64,000 bases of DNA from Solenopsis invicta (GCF_016802725.1 NC_052679.1:6882001-6946000), one strand, 5' to 3'; shown: positions 1 to 13,700, counted from the first letter of the stretch. Translations and numbers: made by a program. Notes: generated by a model from the sequence alone, not told the origin.

Positions 1-123
1 TTGAGTGGGCGACATTGAATTGATTGTATTCTTGAGACAAATTGCAGAGTTTTTTAAGAAAACTGGTTCCTGTCGGTGACGTTTCGGCATAATTAATAAA
101 TTATTTTGATCATTTTTTAACAG

Positions 124-683
124 ATTATTCATTTAGACGGTGCACATTCTCGTCCATCAAAAGCAACTAAATTTAATAATGGAAATGTTAATTATGAATT
201 ACAAATCTCATCAAGTACTCGAATTTCATGTTTAGGAAAATATAAATTTGAAAACACATTAAATCTGCCAGAACCGGAAGAAGTTAATTTTTCGGAAATT
301 TTGAATACAACAACAAGAGTCAGTAAGTTTCTCAGGTTTATCAATTTATTATATAAATAAAGAAAGTCGACAATACTAACAAAAACTAATTATACAATAC
401 ATCACATTTTTTAATGCATCACATTAACATTTTAATATAAAATAAAATTCTTCTTTAACAATAAATAATTATTATAGTGATAGAAGGTTATATCAAAACA
501 AATTTTGTAACATTATATAATAATAAATTAAATAAAAAGATAGGTTGCGGTTCAATAACTGATGGAAGATACAAATTGGAAGTTCACGTATCAAACTTCG
601 ATACAGAAGATTATGATGACTTAAATTTAAAAAAGGGAGATAAAATAAAAATAATAGGAATGATACGAACAAGTAAAGTATAA
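124..683 (+). CDS. 3' end of an unidentified gene; C-terminal OB-fold-like domain (partial)
   Basis: Two exons can be joined: 124-322 (acceptor CAG before 124, donor GTAAGT at 323) and 478-683 (acceptor TAG before 478), separated by a 155-bp intron. The join is phase 1 and recreates an ATG codon; the joined frame is open for 134 residues to the stop at 681-683. The last ~70 residues look like an oligonucleotide/oligosaccharide-binding (OB) barrel: a hydrophobic strand (VMIEGYIKTNFVTLY), then GSITDGRYKLEVHVS, then a charged loop and KKGDKIKIIGMI. That order is typical of single-stranded nucleic-acid binding proteins such as RPA, RMI1 and telomere-capping proteins, but I cannot name the family. 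Only about four of five expected strands are present, so the real last exon may instead splice out at a GTAAAG donor at 673. The 5' part lies left of the window. The exons are AT-rich, unlike the CSP exons. Confidence 0.55.
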
Positions 684-844
684 AAGAAATGAGTACAAAT
701 TTATATAATATAAAAAATGTGAAAAAATTTATACACTTTTTATAAAATTAAAAAATTTTTTTTTTATTCGTGTGCACCAATTACCATATCTATTTACCAA
801 TTTATTAAAATATTTATACTTTTAACTAAATATATATTTTTTAC

Positions 845-850
845 AATAAA
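845..850 (+). promoter_or_regulatory. Possible poly(A) signal of the left-edge gene
   Basis: AATAAA lies 162 bp after the stop of the left-edge gene, in an AT-rich stretch. It would give a short 3' UTR; motifs of this kind are common by chance in AT-rich DNA. Confidence 0.3.
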
Positions 851-908
851 TCTACATGATTACATGGATATTTTTTCCCATTTTTAATTTAGTATATTTA
901 GTATTACA

Positions 909-945
909 TACACACACACACACACACACGCACGCACGCACGCAC

Positions 946-986
<41 letters not shown>

Positions 987-1013
987 CACGCACGCACGCA
1001 CGCACGCACACGC
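909..1013. repeat. (CA)n / (CACG)n microsatellite
   Basis: About 105 bp of alternating purine-pyrimidine sequence, starting as pure CA dinucleotides and changing to CACG/CGCA tetranucleotides. Any frame through it gives His-Thr/Ala-Arg repeats, which are not a gene. Confidence 0.95.
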
Positions 1014-3020
1014 AGTAAACAGGAACAACAAGATATTATTATAACACTATCATCCTCGCGATGAATGTAACAATTATGTCACAACCATTATGTCATAATA
1101 TTATTATTACATCATTAACCTCATACACTATTAATCTTACGATGCATGTAACAGAACAGTTATATCTATAACTGTCAAAACGCAATCTCCACGATGAGAG
1201 CAGCTCACGAAGTAAGCACAATGTGAGAACCAATGAGCATTTTGGAAAAGCGGCAACAATAAACTTCGAGAGACTGCGACTATCGATTTAACACGGATTT
1301 TTTCAGAAAGGAAACAAGGTTTAAAGACTCATCTCAATAAAACTTGACAACATCCAGTTTCAAAATTTTCTTTTTTCAACGATTGCACGCATGATATAAT
1401 AATGAATTTTTTACTAAATAGATTTTATCCCAAGAGTAATAAGTTTATGATAATACTAACCATATGCGTTTACTAATGTAGCAGAAACCTTGCTACCTCA
1501 TATTACTATGATAACATTATTCGAATAGTGTTGTACCTATTTTTTTTATCTTTTATCGATTTTAACTCGTAAAATTGAACGGTGGAGGAAATGCATCAGC
1601 GCGGAAAAGATGCACTTAAAACATATGTTTAATACGAGTATAACGAAAGGACGAGCGCTAAGGCTGATTATCCTACGGCGAGAGAGGACCAAAAGGATTC
1701 GCGCTCGCTAGTGCGAGTTATTTCCGCGTCAGCCCTTTCGTTCGCTCTTCTCGAAGGGAGAAATCATAACGCTTTAGGATTGCGGTTCGCCTCGTTTGCG
1801 AAGCTGTACGTTACTAACTGCACCGCTAACGAGAGTCGGACGGGAATTGCAATAGCCACGCGTCGCACTATGACGTCTTCTCGCCGTTCGACTGAATAAA
1901 GCCCAAGCTCTCGACTATGTACGGCTTATTAATTTAACTTGTCGTGTTGCGAAGTGCCTCGGTGAGGTCGCAACTGCCGAGGAAGCTGCACCCGATCGAT
2001 CGCTCGTAAACGTCTATTAGCATGTAAACGCCATTCGTGAATAGTAACTGCTGACTGCGCTCGGGAATATTTAAATCCCTCTAATAGGGATATCGCTAGC
2101 ATTATTCTATTAAGCGTTGGCTGCAGCTATTGACATTTGATATGCGGTATCCAATGCGATTATTCACAGACATATCCCTTTTCGAAGACAAACAGAAATT
2201 CAACAATTTATTAAAAACAGTCTGACTAATTAATCGCTTTTATAAACAAAGCTAACGTGATAACTACTAAAAACCTCTTTCGCTTAAACCGAGAGGGAGA
2301 AACGCGTGACGCGGAAACGCAGGGGAAATAAAAGCTCTTTTCAATCGGGGTAAAACGCGATGGAAGCCTTCGGCTAGCGCAACAGAGATTTAAGTACAAG
2401 GTGCGCAGAACAAATGGGCCTCTTCGGGATTTTCATCCGGCCTTTGCCTGATGGAAATATGCGAAAGAGAAGAGGAGGGCTCGAGGCGATATTCTTTTTG
2501 CGGCTTCTTCGGCTTCTTTAGGATCCTCAGATTCGAGATACATGAATGAAACACAAAAAGTAGGATATAACGTTAGCGGTATATACGATAGAATTATTAT
2601 TGTGCATCAGAAAATAATGGCCGATTTTCTGTTACAAAGATGAAATATAAATTTAATATTTATTGCGAGACGATATAGTAAACATGATATACGTATGAAT
2701 TTTATTAAATACGTATTGTAAGAAGAAATATAAATTTAATGTTTGTTACAAGAGGATTAGCGAAATATAATTAAATATATATTTGATATCTATCGTAAAA
2801 TTGTTGCAAGAAACAGTTCGAGCATGTTCAAGCACTTTCGCAATAAATTTTGCTTTATTATCATAAACGTGCTTCTCTTTATTGTATACGTTTATGAATC
2901 GGCCCATCTATTTTTATGTTTTATATTTGCGTCTCGCGGAAAAAGGGCCATAAAGTCTCCCAAGGAATTATGAGAGGTGATATATACCATTATGGAATTC
3001 TACGAAGGATGGAAAACGCC

Positions 3021-3024
<4 letters not shown>

Positions 3025-3062
<38 letters not shown>
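3025..3062. repeat. (TC)n microsatellite
   Basis: Uninterrupted TC dinucleotides. Ser-Leu frames across it are artefacts. Confidence 0.95.
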
Positions 3063-3064
<2 letters not shown>

Positions 3065-3817
3065 AGTACGTCCTATTCCGAATTACAGCGATTTCCGGCA
3101 ACTGCGCGAGGCTGCTCAGCATCCGCGGCAGCACTGGACCAGAATTTCGTGAAAATTATGACAATTAGCGCAATTAAAATTGGTTCACGACTAATTTGAA
3201 TTTGCGTACCGGCGCGTGGCGGCCGCCGTAAACACACGATACAAGGCATCATTTGCAAACAATGTGTAAATTAATATATCTTTTATTAGAGTGTATTGTG
3301 GATTTGTGTTAATACACGAATGCGTTTTTGTAAGAAAACAAACCGACATGATAGAGTATTATAAAAGTATTTACAAATGGAGTGAGAGATAACACGTGAG
3401 CACAAATTTCTTGAAACAAATGAGAGAGAGAAAGAGAGAAGGGTATTAATCTAATTTCTAAAGAGAATTTCTAAAGAGAATTGAAATATGGAAACGTTTG
3501 TCTTTTTTCAATATTTTCCCGTGTTAAATTTAGTCCTGCAATTACGTTGACGTATATGCAAAAAAAAAACTGTATAAAATATATTCTCTTTCTATGATCT
3601 TTCTTGCACAATTCTGAATTCTTTCGGATTTCAAAGAATCGAGTGATTATATATATGAGAAGGGGATTATTGATCCTTCTTGGGGTTAATGCAAAGGCTA
3701 ATAATGTCCGAATGCACTATTGCCTATGAACTGAAGGTTCCACAAAAATGATCATCTCCGGAGGGAAAAGAAAAAGGATCAGACAAGGAGGAGAAGCCGG
3801 CAGAAGCGGAGAGAGAC

Positions 3818-3819
3818 CG

Positions 3820-3851
<32 letters not shown>

Positions 3852-3853
3852 GT
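3818..3853. repeat. (CGT)n trinucleotide repeat
   Basis: About 11 units of TCG/CGT with one interruption (CAT), inside a CpG-rich block. Confidence 0.9.
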
Positions 3854-4254
3854 TCCTCTTGTTGGCGAAAAAAGGAGGGGTCGCGACTCATGAATAATGC
3901 GGGGGGTGAAAGCCGGCTGAAACAATTGCCGGGCGTCGCCCTACTCCAGAAATTACATCGTCAGATTTTCCGCGAAATTAAAACATTATACCGGGTGCTC
4001 GAGCTATCGCGCGCTCTCCCGCGTCACTCGCAGATTTCTCAGCGAATTTCTACTTCACGGTCTTGCAATTTTTAACGTTGAATGTCTTCCGTGAGCGTGC
4101 AGTGAGAACGGTTTTTTAAGACATTTGTATAACGTTAGATAAGAAATAACTTCCCTTCTTGTCTGTTCACGATCTTTTGAGCTCACTTGGAATTCATTTC
4201 ATTTTTAATTATTCAAAGATGACACGTTCCGAGATGTTAAAATAAAGTATAACT

Positions 4255-4259
4255 TTCTC

Positions 4260-4279
<20 letters not shown>
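4255..4279. repeat. (TC)n microsatellite
   Basis: About 12 TC units followed by a T-rich tail. Confidence 0.9.
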
Positions 4280-4290
<11 letters not shown>

Positions 4291-4653
4291 CTAATTTCTT
4301 GTTTCAATTATATAAATATTTCGTAAATAAGTCGTGCGATTTTGAAAAAATTCGGGGATTTGCCTCTCTTCGTCTAATAAGAGCACCTCAAACACGCTGT
4401 ATATTTCATTCTCTTCCACAGCTACAAGGCCCTTTTCTACTCGCGCGCGAGATACGTCAGCTCGTTCTGGGGTAAAAAAATCGCCGATTATGCGATCTGA
4501 CTGACGGCGATACGTCGCGCCGACGAGGACACTTTTCCTCGGGATTTAGTAGCTCGTTCCTGCCGAGGACGAAATTGCGAGGCGGGCTCGCGTCGGGCGG
4601 CCGCCGAGCAATTTCTAGGATAATGTTGGCCCGGTTATTAAACGTCCTTATGG

Positions 4654-4699
4654 TCGCCGCCATCGCCGCCGCCGCCGCCGCCGCCGTCGCCGTTGTCGC
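4654..4699. repeat. (GCC)n trinucleotide repeat
   Basis: Imperfect CGC/GCC repeat in a GC-rich block; poly-Ala frames across it on both strands are artefacts. Confidence 0.85.
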
Positions 4700-6046
4700 C
4701 TCCGGGGAACGAGTTTTCAGGAATCGAAAGAGTCGCACGTTGGACTTAAAAAGATAAAAAATTAAACGCAAAAGTCGCAATTACTACGCCCGTAAAAGAA
4801 AGATAAGGAATAAAAAGTACGAAGACAAATTTTCAATTCGCAAAATTAAATGCGTCATATAAAATTTTGTTTTTAAACAATTTTTTTTTCCCCTCTCGGA
4901 TGTTTTCACATTTTTCGCGTTCTATCTTTAGACAGCTATTTCATCCACTTTTCTCTATCGATGCGCTCTCTATAGCCGAGCTTTCGCAAAAGGAAGACGG
5001 CATATTCACAGGATCCTTTCTCTATGGTTCCGCTAGTGCGGCTCTCGAGTAAATCCCCGTTTCAGACTGCGCGACCCTTGCCCGCTGCCTCAATGGTGTT
5101 GATTGCTTATCTGAATATGCATAATCGCAACGATAATGACAGCGCTCGGGCCGAACACTCGGCCATGCGCCGTGCATACGTAACGAGAATGCAATTCCCT
5201 TATGTGTCTGCATATGGACGATCGCCGACAATAAAGCGATCATCGCCGCTTATACGGAAATTCGACATATGATCCTTCTAATAGCGGATCAAATATTTGT
5301 ACGATCCTCGGTATCTTTCGCTTCGATTAAACGCCAGAGATTAAATTAGAGGAGCGTGCGTTTTCGCCGCGTTTAACTCTTTCCTTCCCCCGCCGCCTCT
5401 TTTCAGAATTAAATATTCAAGTTTCGCAAATTTCCGTTCATTAATATCTATTTGCCACTTCTTTCTTTTACACGCCTCACGATTTAAACTCCCATTTCTC
5501 TTCCCCGTGTCGCAGACCTTTTCATCCAACTTGCGTATGTTTTATGTATTACGCGATGCGTTTACATTGCCTGTGAATAAAAGTGTGGTTTATTGCTGGA
5601 TTTTATGATTAACCAATAGCGCATGTTGTAACTAAATGGCGCGTGCAGTTTCTTTCTTTGCGATGTGTTTATATGATAATACACCTGACATCCGAGTTTC
5701 CATTTATATGCGCGAGATATATGAAACAGCCTGCAAAGGACTGACGTGAGCGGTATATAGAAATGTCGCGAACGCGCGTGCGTGTGACCCCTTTTTTTTC
5801 TTCATGACTTGTCGTACGTGATCGTCAAAATTTGTAATAACTTTGCGAAGAGGACGAACAGCGATGAAAAATGAATTTTTTTTTTTTTTTTGCCTCTCTT
5901 CCTTCCTCTTTCATCCGCGTTAGGAAATTGTAATCGTTTCAGCATTATTATTCCTAAGTGTGTTAAATAGCATTGTCTCATCGTTATTTCAAAAATTCGA
6001 TCCTAAGGTGAATCAAAATCTTTTATATCAGGAAATGCTGGAATAC

Positions 6047-6052
<6 letters not shown>

Positions 6053-6079
<27 letters not shown>
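6053..6079. repeat. (TC)n microsatellite
   Basis: About 13 TC units. Confidence 0.9.
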
Positions 6080-6082
<3 letters not shown>

Positions 6083-6611
6083 CGCACTGTTGCTCTCTAC
6101 CCTGGTAAGCCAATTTGCACATTTGGTGTGCCAAACATTAGGTGTGCTTGGACAACCTTTGTCTCCGCAAAGCAATATGCATCGGAGTGTGCGCGGACAC
6201 ACGTTTGCCTAGCGCTAAAGTCTCTTTGGGATATACTGGAACAGATTTTCTGTTCGCGGGTAAATTTATGTCGGATAAAACAAGGAAACGGAAGAGAAGC
6301 GAAAAGAAAGGAAGGAAGAACGTACGTATGATATCGTGCGGGCGAAAGATCTAATTTTTCGAGCGACAAAAATGTGATGGAAAATTTTCACATCATGAGC
6401 CTCACGATTGTGTATGTACACGATGCAATTAGGCTACGGTTCAAAGTATCGTTGGCACACAGCTTGCTCGAAGCCACGAATAATAATAGTAATTTTACTT
6501 AAACTTTGCTTTATCCGAACCTAAATAATTTCCATTATATTCGAGAGCTATTGAAATCTCGATTATCAAAGGGATGGTATTTCTTCTTTGGCGCTTGTTA
6601 CAATAAGCTAC

Positions 6612-6614
<3 letters not shown>

Positions 6615-6669
<55 letters not shown>
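6615..6669. repeat. (GA)n microsatellite
   Basis: About 27 uninterrupted GA units; it reads as Ser-Leu repeats on the minus strand. Confidence 0.95.
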
Positions 6670-6671
<2 letters not shown>

Positions 6672-6865
6672 CAAGAAGAGGAAAGAGGCGCGTGACGCCG
6701 GGAATGCTTTGGATGTCGTTCCCGAGGAAAAAGTTTGTGCATCCCGGTGCGGTTTTTTGCGGCGTCTGGACATAATAAAATAACGCGCACAGGGGCGTAT
6801 AACGAATTGAATTTCTGCAGGAATGACCCGAGGCGCGCGCCGTAGGGGTGTATTCGGATAGAAAT

Positions 6866-6868
<3 letters not shown>

Positions 6869-6922
<54 letters not shown>
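6869..6922. repeat. (CA)n microsatellite
   Basis: About 26 CA units followed by a short TA run, 200 bp from the preceding GA tract. Confidence 0.95.
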
Positions 6923-6929
<7 letters not shown>

Positions 6930-9886
6930 GCATACATACACATCCCCCGTATACGCAAAGTTATAATAAATTCAAAGCGAACGAGGACACAGTGGCGGGT
7001 GAGCGGGCGGGCGCGGCTCTTGGGTTACGTCTGGATTTCATATGGAATATTCCACACGCGGATTCAAAACCCCCTCAGTTTGTGCTAAAAGTGTCTAAAA
7101 GCCGGCCGCTAAAGTACGGGAGAGACCGACCCCCGACCAAGTGATTCTAAGTCGCGCGAGAATATATAAAACGCGGAATTCGTCCATTATGACTTTTCTC
7201 AAGTTTCTCAAAAGACGTCTCTCGCAGGTACACTTATCGCAATTTTTTGCCGTAACCATTCTACTTCAATTGCATTCTCTGTTATCCTTTAATTTTACTT
7301 CCTTCATTTCGCTGCCATATTTTAATACACGTCCATCGGAACTTTGACATTTCTCCGCGGTATCGAGATATCTCGTTTACGTAATAACATTGACTTTGTC
7401 AATTTTTAATTTCGAAGGAGAAACTTTGGCCACGACTTTATCACTTTTTGTTAAATTTATTTTTATTGGCCAAAGTTTATCTTATACCGATTTTACTTTG
7501 ATCCTGATATATTGAACATTAATTCTAGTTATGTGGTAAAATGCTATTTATTATTTTTTTTTATTAATATTTTTTTTTCTACACACGTGCGTATTCGAAG
7601 GAAGATATGTCACCCGTGTGTCGAATTTAATGATAATTTATGCTAAATGTGTGATAAATATTTCGTGGCTAAGAGAATGTATAAATACACATACAGTAAT
7701 TCCCCAAAGTAGGCTTTCATACGTCTTTCCTTCGTCTTTACACAATGAGTAATGGACCACTTTTATTCATCTTAAGCAGATAGCGTGGCGTCACCGTCGC
7801 TGAAAAATCACGGTGTTAATTTGACTTTAAATCAGTCAATACCAACGTATGCATAGTATCGAAGACGCGTTTTGTAGAATATTCTTGATATGATAATGTG
7901 AAAAAAAAAAGGATGAAGTCAACTTTCGTAGAAAATATTAACATAAGTTTTGATATATGTAAGTATACGCGAGAGATGAAAAAGCGGAATCTTTCGTCAT
8001 CTTGATCTTTTCGCAAATAAGCAACAAAATGGCAAAATTTACCTCTGGTAAACCTGAAAATCTGAATAAATTTGTATTACGGAAATGATGCGATACCGAT
8101 GCTATTAATTTATTCCAATATTAATTTTAAATTAGTATGTTTATATATTAAATAATCAAACACATTATCGATGTTCAGGGTACCCGTTCACTCAGCGATT
8201 AAATATCTTCTCGATATTTAAGAATTGCATTTCTCTCATTTATTCCCACTTACACGATTAATAATGTAAATAAACAACTCATATTTTGGTTTTTCTTTTC
8301 TCTATAAAGCGGAAAAAATCCGCAATTCGCACGTCGCAAAATCTCTGTGAATTATGGGTAGTATTACAATACACATACATGTGCATTTGTTTCCTCGTAA
8401 AATAAGCGTATTGATACGTACACACACTCTGTAAATCTGCAAGAAAAATTGGACGATATACCTAGTACGATGCCAAACAATATGGCATTAGCATAATGGA
8501 TGTCGATACTGCCGCGAGATCGGCAGGTTTTAAGTTCGCACGTCTCGCTTGTTATACGATATCGAGAAATATCGATAGGAAAGCGACAGTTGTGATGTAA
8601 TTTTCAATCTCTTCCAACAATTTCCTACTTTCGTGTTAATGGTCACGTTCCGCATCTTCGCATGTACGAACATTGATTTTCATATTTGTTCCGCGGATGT
8701 TCGGGCTGTATTAATTTGAATAACGCTATCGGATGAATTAATAATAAACAATTAGGTTAATTAGATCTCCAGATTGCCAGGAAATGCGGATTGTTAATAT
8801 AATAATTTGCTTGTATAGAATTATATACATATTTGCTTGTATCGTATAATTATTATAGTTATACCACAGCTCATTCGCCGGGTGCGTAAAAATTCAATTG
8901 AGACGCCTCGAACGCGCGCCTTTCCTGTTTGCAATTTCACTCCCGACCCGTAGAAAGTTGTCTCCGTTTAAAAAAGAAAAAGAATGGTGATTAAAAAAGG
9001 TTAAAGAAAAATAGGATAAAAGCTTTCAGAATTTGGTCAGACGCGCGCATTGTGTAATTTGCGCTGATGGCGTTGCAAATTTTATAGAGTATTTTTCGCA
9101 CTTGGACGCAGTCGCGTCTCTGCAATTGTTCTTTTCCGAATAACGCGATTTAGCGCATGAGCCCGAGCGAAGCGCTGCTAGTCATTCTCGATGCTGCAAT
9201 TTATTAATGATGTTAATTCTAGGCGGAACAAAGGAAATATCTCGCTGGCGGCTATCGATATTGCGTTTGTAAAATATGGATTACGCGGGAGATGTCCGTA
9301 ACAGGTGCACACGGCCGGCCCCTCTCGATTTAATAATACAATATTCCACGTCCTATTGTATGCACGATCGGATAAATTTATTACGAGTCATAAAATCCTA
9401 AGCGACAAACAGGGCACGCGCATAGTTAAAAGCTGTACAAATTACGCAACATGCAAAAGTTGCCAATTGTTTTTAATTGCTCTGATCTATCCTTTGTGCT
9501 TTACTTCCGGCGGTCACTTTTGCAACGGCAAGTAGGATAATATAAAACTTCATATGTAATTTTTCATTATTATACAAATTTTCATCAAACTGTAAAAATC
9601 GTGTCGAGGAGACGCAGTTCGCAATATGAGTTCTATGTGCAATTCGCAAATACAATTTTTATTTAATAAAAACATACTTCATAAAGCTACATTAATTTAA
9701 TAAAAGTTATTATTATTATCATCGTTACGCAGTCATTATTTTTTTTCTTTTTGGTTATTTTGTTATGCAACGAGCAACGTGGGCAGACTTTTGGTGAAAT
9801 ATTCCGCAATCTCGCGTTGCATTCTGCCGCCGCTAATTGTTTCGGCCGGCAACACGCACCTTCGAGAGACCACCACACCGCATCAT

Positions 9887-9907
9887 CGCGGCGGCGGCGG
9901 CGGCGGC
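9887..9907. repeat. (GGC)n trinucleotide repeat
   Basis: Seven GGC/GCG units in a CpG-rich block (9780-10090) where several frames are open at once. Confidence 0.85.
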
Positions 9908-10182
9908 ATCGGTCCGGTGCAGTCCATCACGCAATCCTTATGCAGCTTGCGCAACGCTCGCGCTAATCCGCGTGGGATTCGTGATTTTTCTCGCGCGGGT
10001 CGCGCGCGCTGTTTTCGCGCGGCTACCGAAACGGAAGCAATAATTCGCTCGCGGCCAGCGACGGAGTTAACGAGGTACGAGCATACCGCCCGTTAACTTA
10101 ACGCCGGCCAAATATTATTTTTGCAATTCTCGCTGAATCCCGCTAACGAGCGCGCGTTCGTGCAAAAGCGCTGACGTTCTGC

Positions 10183-10188
<6 letters not shown>

Positions 10189-10221
<33 letters not shown>

Positions 10222-10230
10222 GCTCTCTCT
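10189..10230. repeat. (TC)n microsatellite, slightly interrupted
   Basis: TC-rich tract about 500 bp upstream of the CSP promoter. Confidence 0.85.
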
Positions 10231-10734
10231 TCGCCTGTCTGCAACGTCGCGCGCGAAATTCTCTCAATGACTGCGACAAATGCGTTAATCCATCGTTTCA
10301 TCATTTTTTTTAGACGCTAACCGTCCCGAGGAGATTGAGAAAGTCAGGAGGAAATTCCCCGGGAACGAGATTACCGCAGTTGACGAGGAATAACTCTTTT
10401 TTTTTTTTTGTTGTTTTTTTTTCCTTTTCGGCGTATATTCGGCTAAAGTCAGAAATTTTCAATACAAATAGTATTAAAGTCAAGCGTTCGCGGAACAGGT
10501 TTTAAATCAATTGAGAAATCCCTCGTATATCTAGCAATATTGACACGACGCGACGCAGAGTGATTTACGTAGATTTACATGAGACGAATATCCAAGATTT
10601 ACACACCTATGACGCACGTCTTTTCCTTTCCTCCTGTCCTCCTCGCGGAGTCGCGCGGTGAGATTCGACGAGGGAGAAGGGAGGGCCGTAAGGCCGATTC
10701 TACGAATTTGGGGTCCAGTTAAACGGGGGCCGAC

Positions 10735-10771
10735 TATAAAATAGCTAACCGGCGCCGTCGCCGGCATCAGT
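10735..10771 (+). promoter_or_regulatory. Core promoter of the CSP gene (TATA box plus arthropod initiator)
   Basis: TATAAAATAG starts at 10735 and an arthropod initiator TCAGT lies at 10767-10771. If transcription starts at the A at 10769, the TATA box begins at -34, close to the usual -31/-30. The 5' UTR would be 22 nt, ending in GAAC just before ATGAAG (A at -3, a good insect start context). Both elements sit immediately upstream of an independently predicted start codon, which makes chance unlikely. No downstream promoter element is apparent. Confidence 0.75.
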
Positions 10772-10790
10772 AGTATAACTCTGCTCGAAC

Positions 10791-10796
10791 ATGAAG
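10791..10796 (+). CDS. CSP coding exon 1 (Met-Lys only)
   Basis: The exon codes for ATGAAG only and is followed by the donor GTAAGC at 10797. No ATG precedes the signal peptide in exon 2, so this microexon must supply the start. The promoter directly upstream supports it. Confidence 0.85.
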
Positions 10797-13700
10797 GTAA
10801 GCACACTTCGTCTCCCTCCTCTACTCACCTTTCGCTTTCTTCGTCTCTCTTTCATGCTCTTCTCATTATTTTTTTTTTTTTTTTACATTCTCTCCGCATC
10901 ATCCTTGGGAGGTCTCTCTCTCTCTCTCTCTCTCTCCCTTCATCGTTTCTTATGACAACAATCTCTTTTTTATCTTTTGTGTGTTTCTCATGTAACCTGG
11001 TATATTTGTAAAGGTAATTTTATTACGTTAGTGTTTACAAGAATGACGAGGGCGATAGGTACACTGTTATGAATCAGGTGGTCTTGATTCTTGCATCTTC
11101 TTTCCTTTAAAAATGTGAAAAAAATTTTAAATTTTAATCTAGTGGTATTATCTATCTTCGACGTCGCATCTATCCTCCTTGATTACAGATATTTACAATT
11201 CGAAGTAATACGCGTCCTCGTTTTGATTACAATTCATGATTTCTAATTTTCTTTTAAATATTCTGATATATTTGTGAAGGTGATTTTATTACGTTAGTGT
11301 TCCCAAAAATAATGAGGGCGATAGGTATACTGTGATGAATCAGGCGGTCTTGATTCTTGCATCTTCCTTCCTTTAAAAATGTTTAAAAATTAAAAATTTG
11401 AATCTAGTGGTATTATCTATCTCCGGCGTCACGTCCATCTCCCTTGATTACAGATATTTATAATTCGAAATAATATATGTTCTCGTTCTTATTATAATTC
11501 ATAATTTTTTTGACCTTTTTAAATATTCCGCTTCTTTTTTCTGCCACGTGGGAATCGCATAGACGTTAATTGCCGCCTTTTATTCAGCGAAAATCCGATC
11601 CTGAGAGACCGAAAGTGAATAATGCAGTGCAAGTTCTTCGGTGCATCGAGGCTGTTTCACGTCGTTAACGACCTCGGAGACCGTTTAAGGATCTCCTACG
11701 GTGATTCAATGTCTGTCTCCTCGTACATCCTCGCAAAAATTCAACGTTAATCCGCCGCTAAACGCGCACGAATCTTTTTGCGACCGTGCCGGCAGTATGC
11801 GCTCTTAAATTGCGGGCGACTCGAGACGAGGTAGAATTTCTTTACGAGAGTGAAAGGCGCCGGGAAATGTTGCTCGTGGTAATGGTGACGATTGCGTAAC
11901 CTTTATGAAGGCGTGCAAGTTGTTGCTTAATATAATAATTTTTCTTCCCACGTTGTCATGTAGACCGACAACGTCTTTGTTTCGCTCTTGCTTAATAAAA
12001 CGTTTTAATTTCTGCTTGAACGAGACTGCTGTCGAGCTACTGATCTTCCGATACCGATTGTAACGTAGAATTTTCAGTGCGTGTCTAAATCAAATTAGAT
12101 TAAACGATTTATTGGAATTAAACAGTTATTACGGCACAGTTTTTAACATTTTTCGTTTTGTCAAGAGACTACGGTCGAACACGCGATGCAATTGGACGTC
12201 TTCTGTCGTCTTACGTGTTAAACGTCACTGCGTTACCTTTCACTGAAAGAGCTAAATGTTTCTCTCTCCCAGCAAGCCCACAGGATAACATCATTTCGGT
12301 CACTGCCCTTTGCGCGCTTTACCCTTCGCCAAAGTATAGTGGAGTATCGCATGTATATCGCGTAGGTATCCTCCTCTGCATCAGAGAAAGAGAGAGAGAC
12401 AGAGAGAGAGAGAGAAGTCCATTCTATACTAATTAACATCCTAACTAACTCTCCGGCATTAACCCGTTATGTACTAGCGTAACCATCTGGTCGCGGTCTT
12501 CAGGAGAGGGTGAGAGATCCCTCGCTTTTGAGTTTGAACCAGCTCGTCAAAAGTGTTGCGGTTTGCGTATTCAACAAATTAAACCACAAATTTTAAGAAA
12601 AGATCAAAAGTCCAAGACGGAATGTTAAATCTCTGACGTTGATAAAAACTGCTTGAGAATCGTTTTTATAGTGACTCTACAAGATTTATTTCCGGCAAAC
12701 AATTTTTTGTACATGATTATGTAATATAATCAAACATGTTCACGTATAATAAAATATATGCGTATAATTATGCAAATTATGCATATATTTAACTATATGT
12801 AGTTGCATATAAATTATATACGCGAAACCTTTTTTATCGGATTTTTGCCACGTGAACGGTTCTACACACAGACATCCTTTTCTTATTCTCTTCCGAGTTG
12901 AAAATTTATTTCAACTATTGCCAAGCGAAATTGAATTTAAGATTTACCCTTCAAGAGTTTTTTTTTGCGAGAAATACAACCGCCACTAAACTAATATCTC
13001 GAAACTGGAGCAATCAATGTCATTTTATGTCTCAAAGGTAAAAGAACAAGTGCACGAGAATACGATATCTTTTTCTGCCTTCACACCATGACATTGATCG
13101 TTCAATTTTTTTTCGTGCAACATTCACGTGTGAATAATTATTTATATAAATAACTTGGTATGCGTCATATCTATTCGAATTAATTTAAATAGTTATAAAT
13201 TAATGCAAAACTTGTTATCAATTTTTTTCTGAAAAAGACAAATTAATATTTCGAGATTCTACTTATTTCCTACACATCATGTTGCATATTAATAAAGATT
13301 ATTATACATTATTAATGTATTATTATAATACATTCACGTGGCAATCGTTTATCTAGATGACTAACTTAATAGATCGTATCTATTTGAATTAATTTGAATA
13401 AGTATAAATTAATGTGAAACTTATTATTCCTAATGAGGTTTTTGAAAGTCACTCACTTGCCTTTCGAAAAAGGCGAACGACTATTTCGAGATCCTACTTA
13501 TTTCCTACATCGCGTTGTACTAATAAAGTAGGTTACTCGATGAATAAATATGTTATTAGCACGTATTTAAATAGTTCATTTGCATATTACCTGTTTGAAG
13601 CAAGCATTATCGGTTTGGTGTAAACACAGTTATTTGAATAGTACTAATAGCGTTTTTATTTAAATCGAGTGATTTTTTTCTCCTTCTCGATGTGGAAACA

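Larger units (their letters stand above)
1014..10730. other. Non-coding stretch between the left-edge gene and the CSP promoter
   Basis: No exon chain with splice sites, conserved motif or recognisable protein is visible. Composition alternates between AT-rich blocks and CpG-rich blocks (for example 1620-2060, 3770-4060, 4440-4720 and 9780-10260) where short random frames stay open. Simple repeats are listed separately. A short inverted repeat sits at 7432-7490 (ACTTTGGCCA ... TGGCCAAAGT, loop ~40 nt). Two adjacent copies of a 14-nt unit occur at about 3454-3481. Confidence 0.6.

Noticed and set aside
909..1013. CRISPR-like regular repeats
   Set aside because: It is a CA/CACG microsatellite without spacers; no CRISPR arrays exist in the window.
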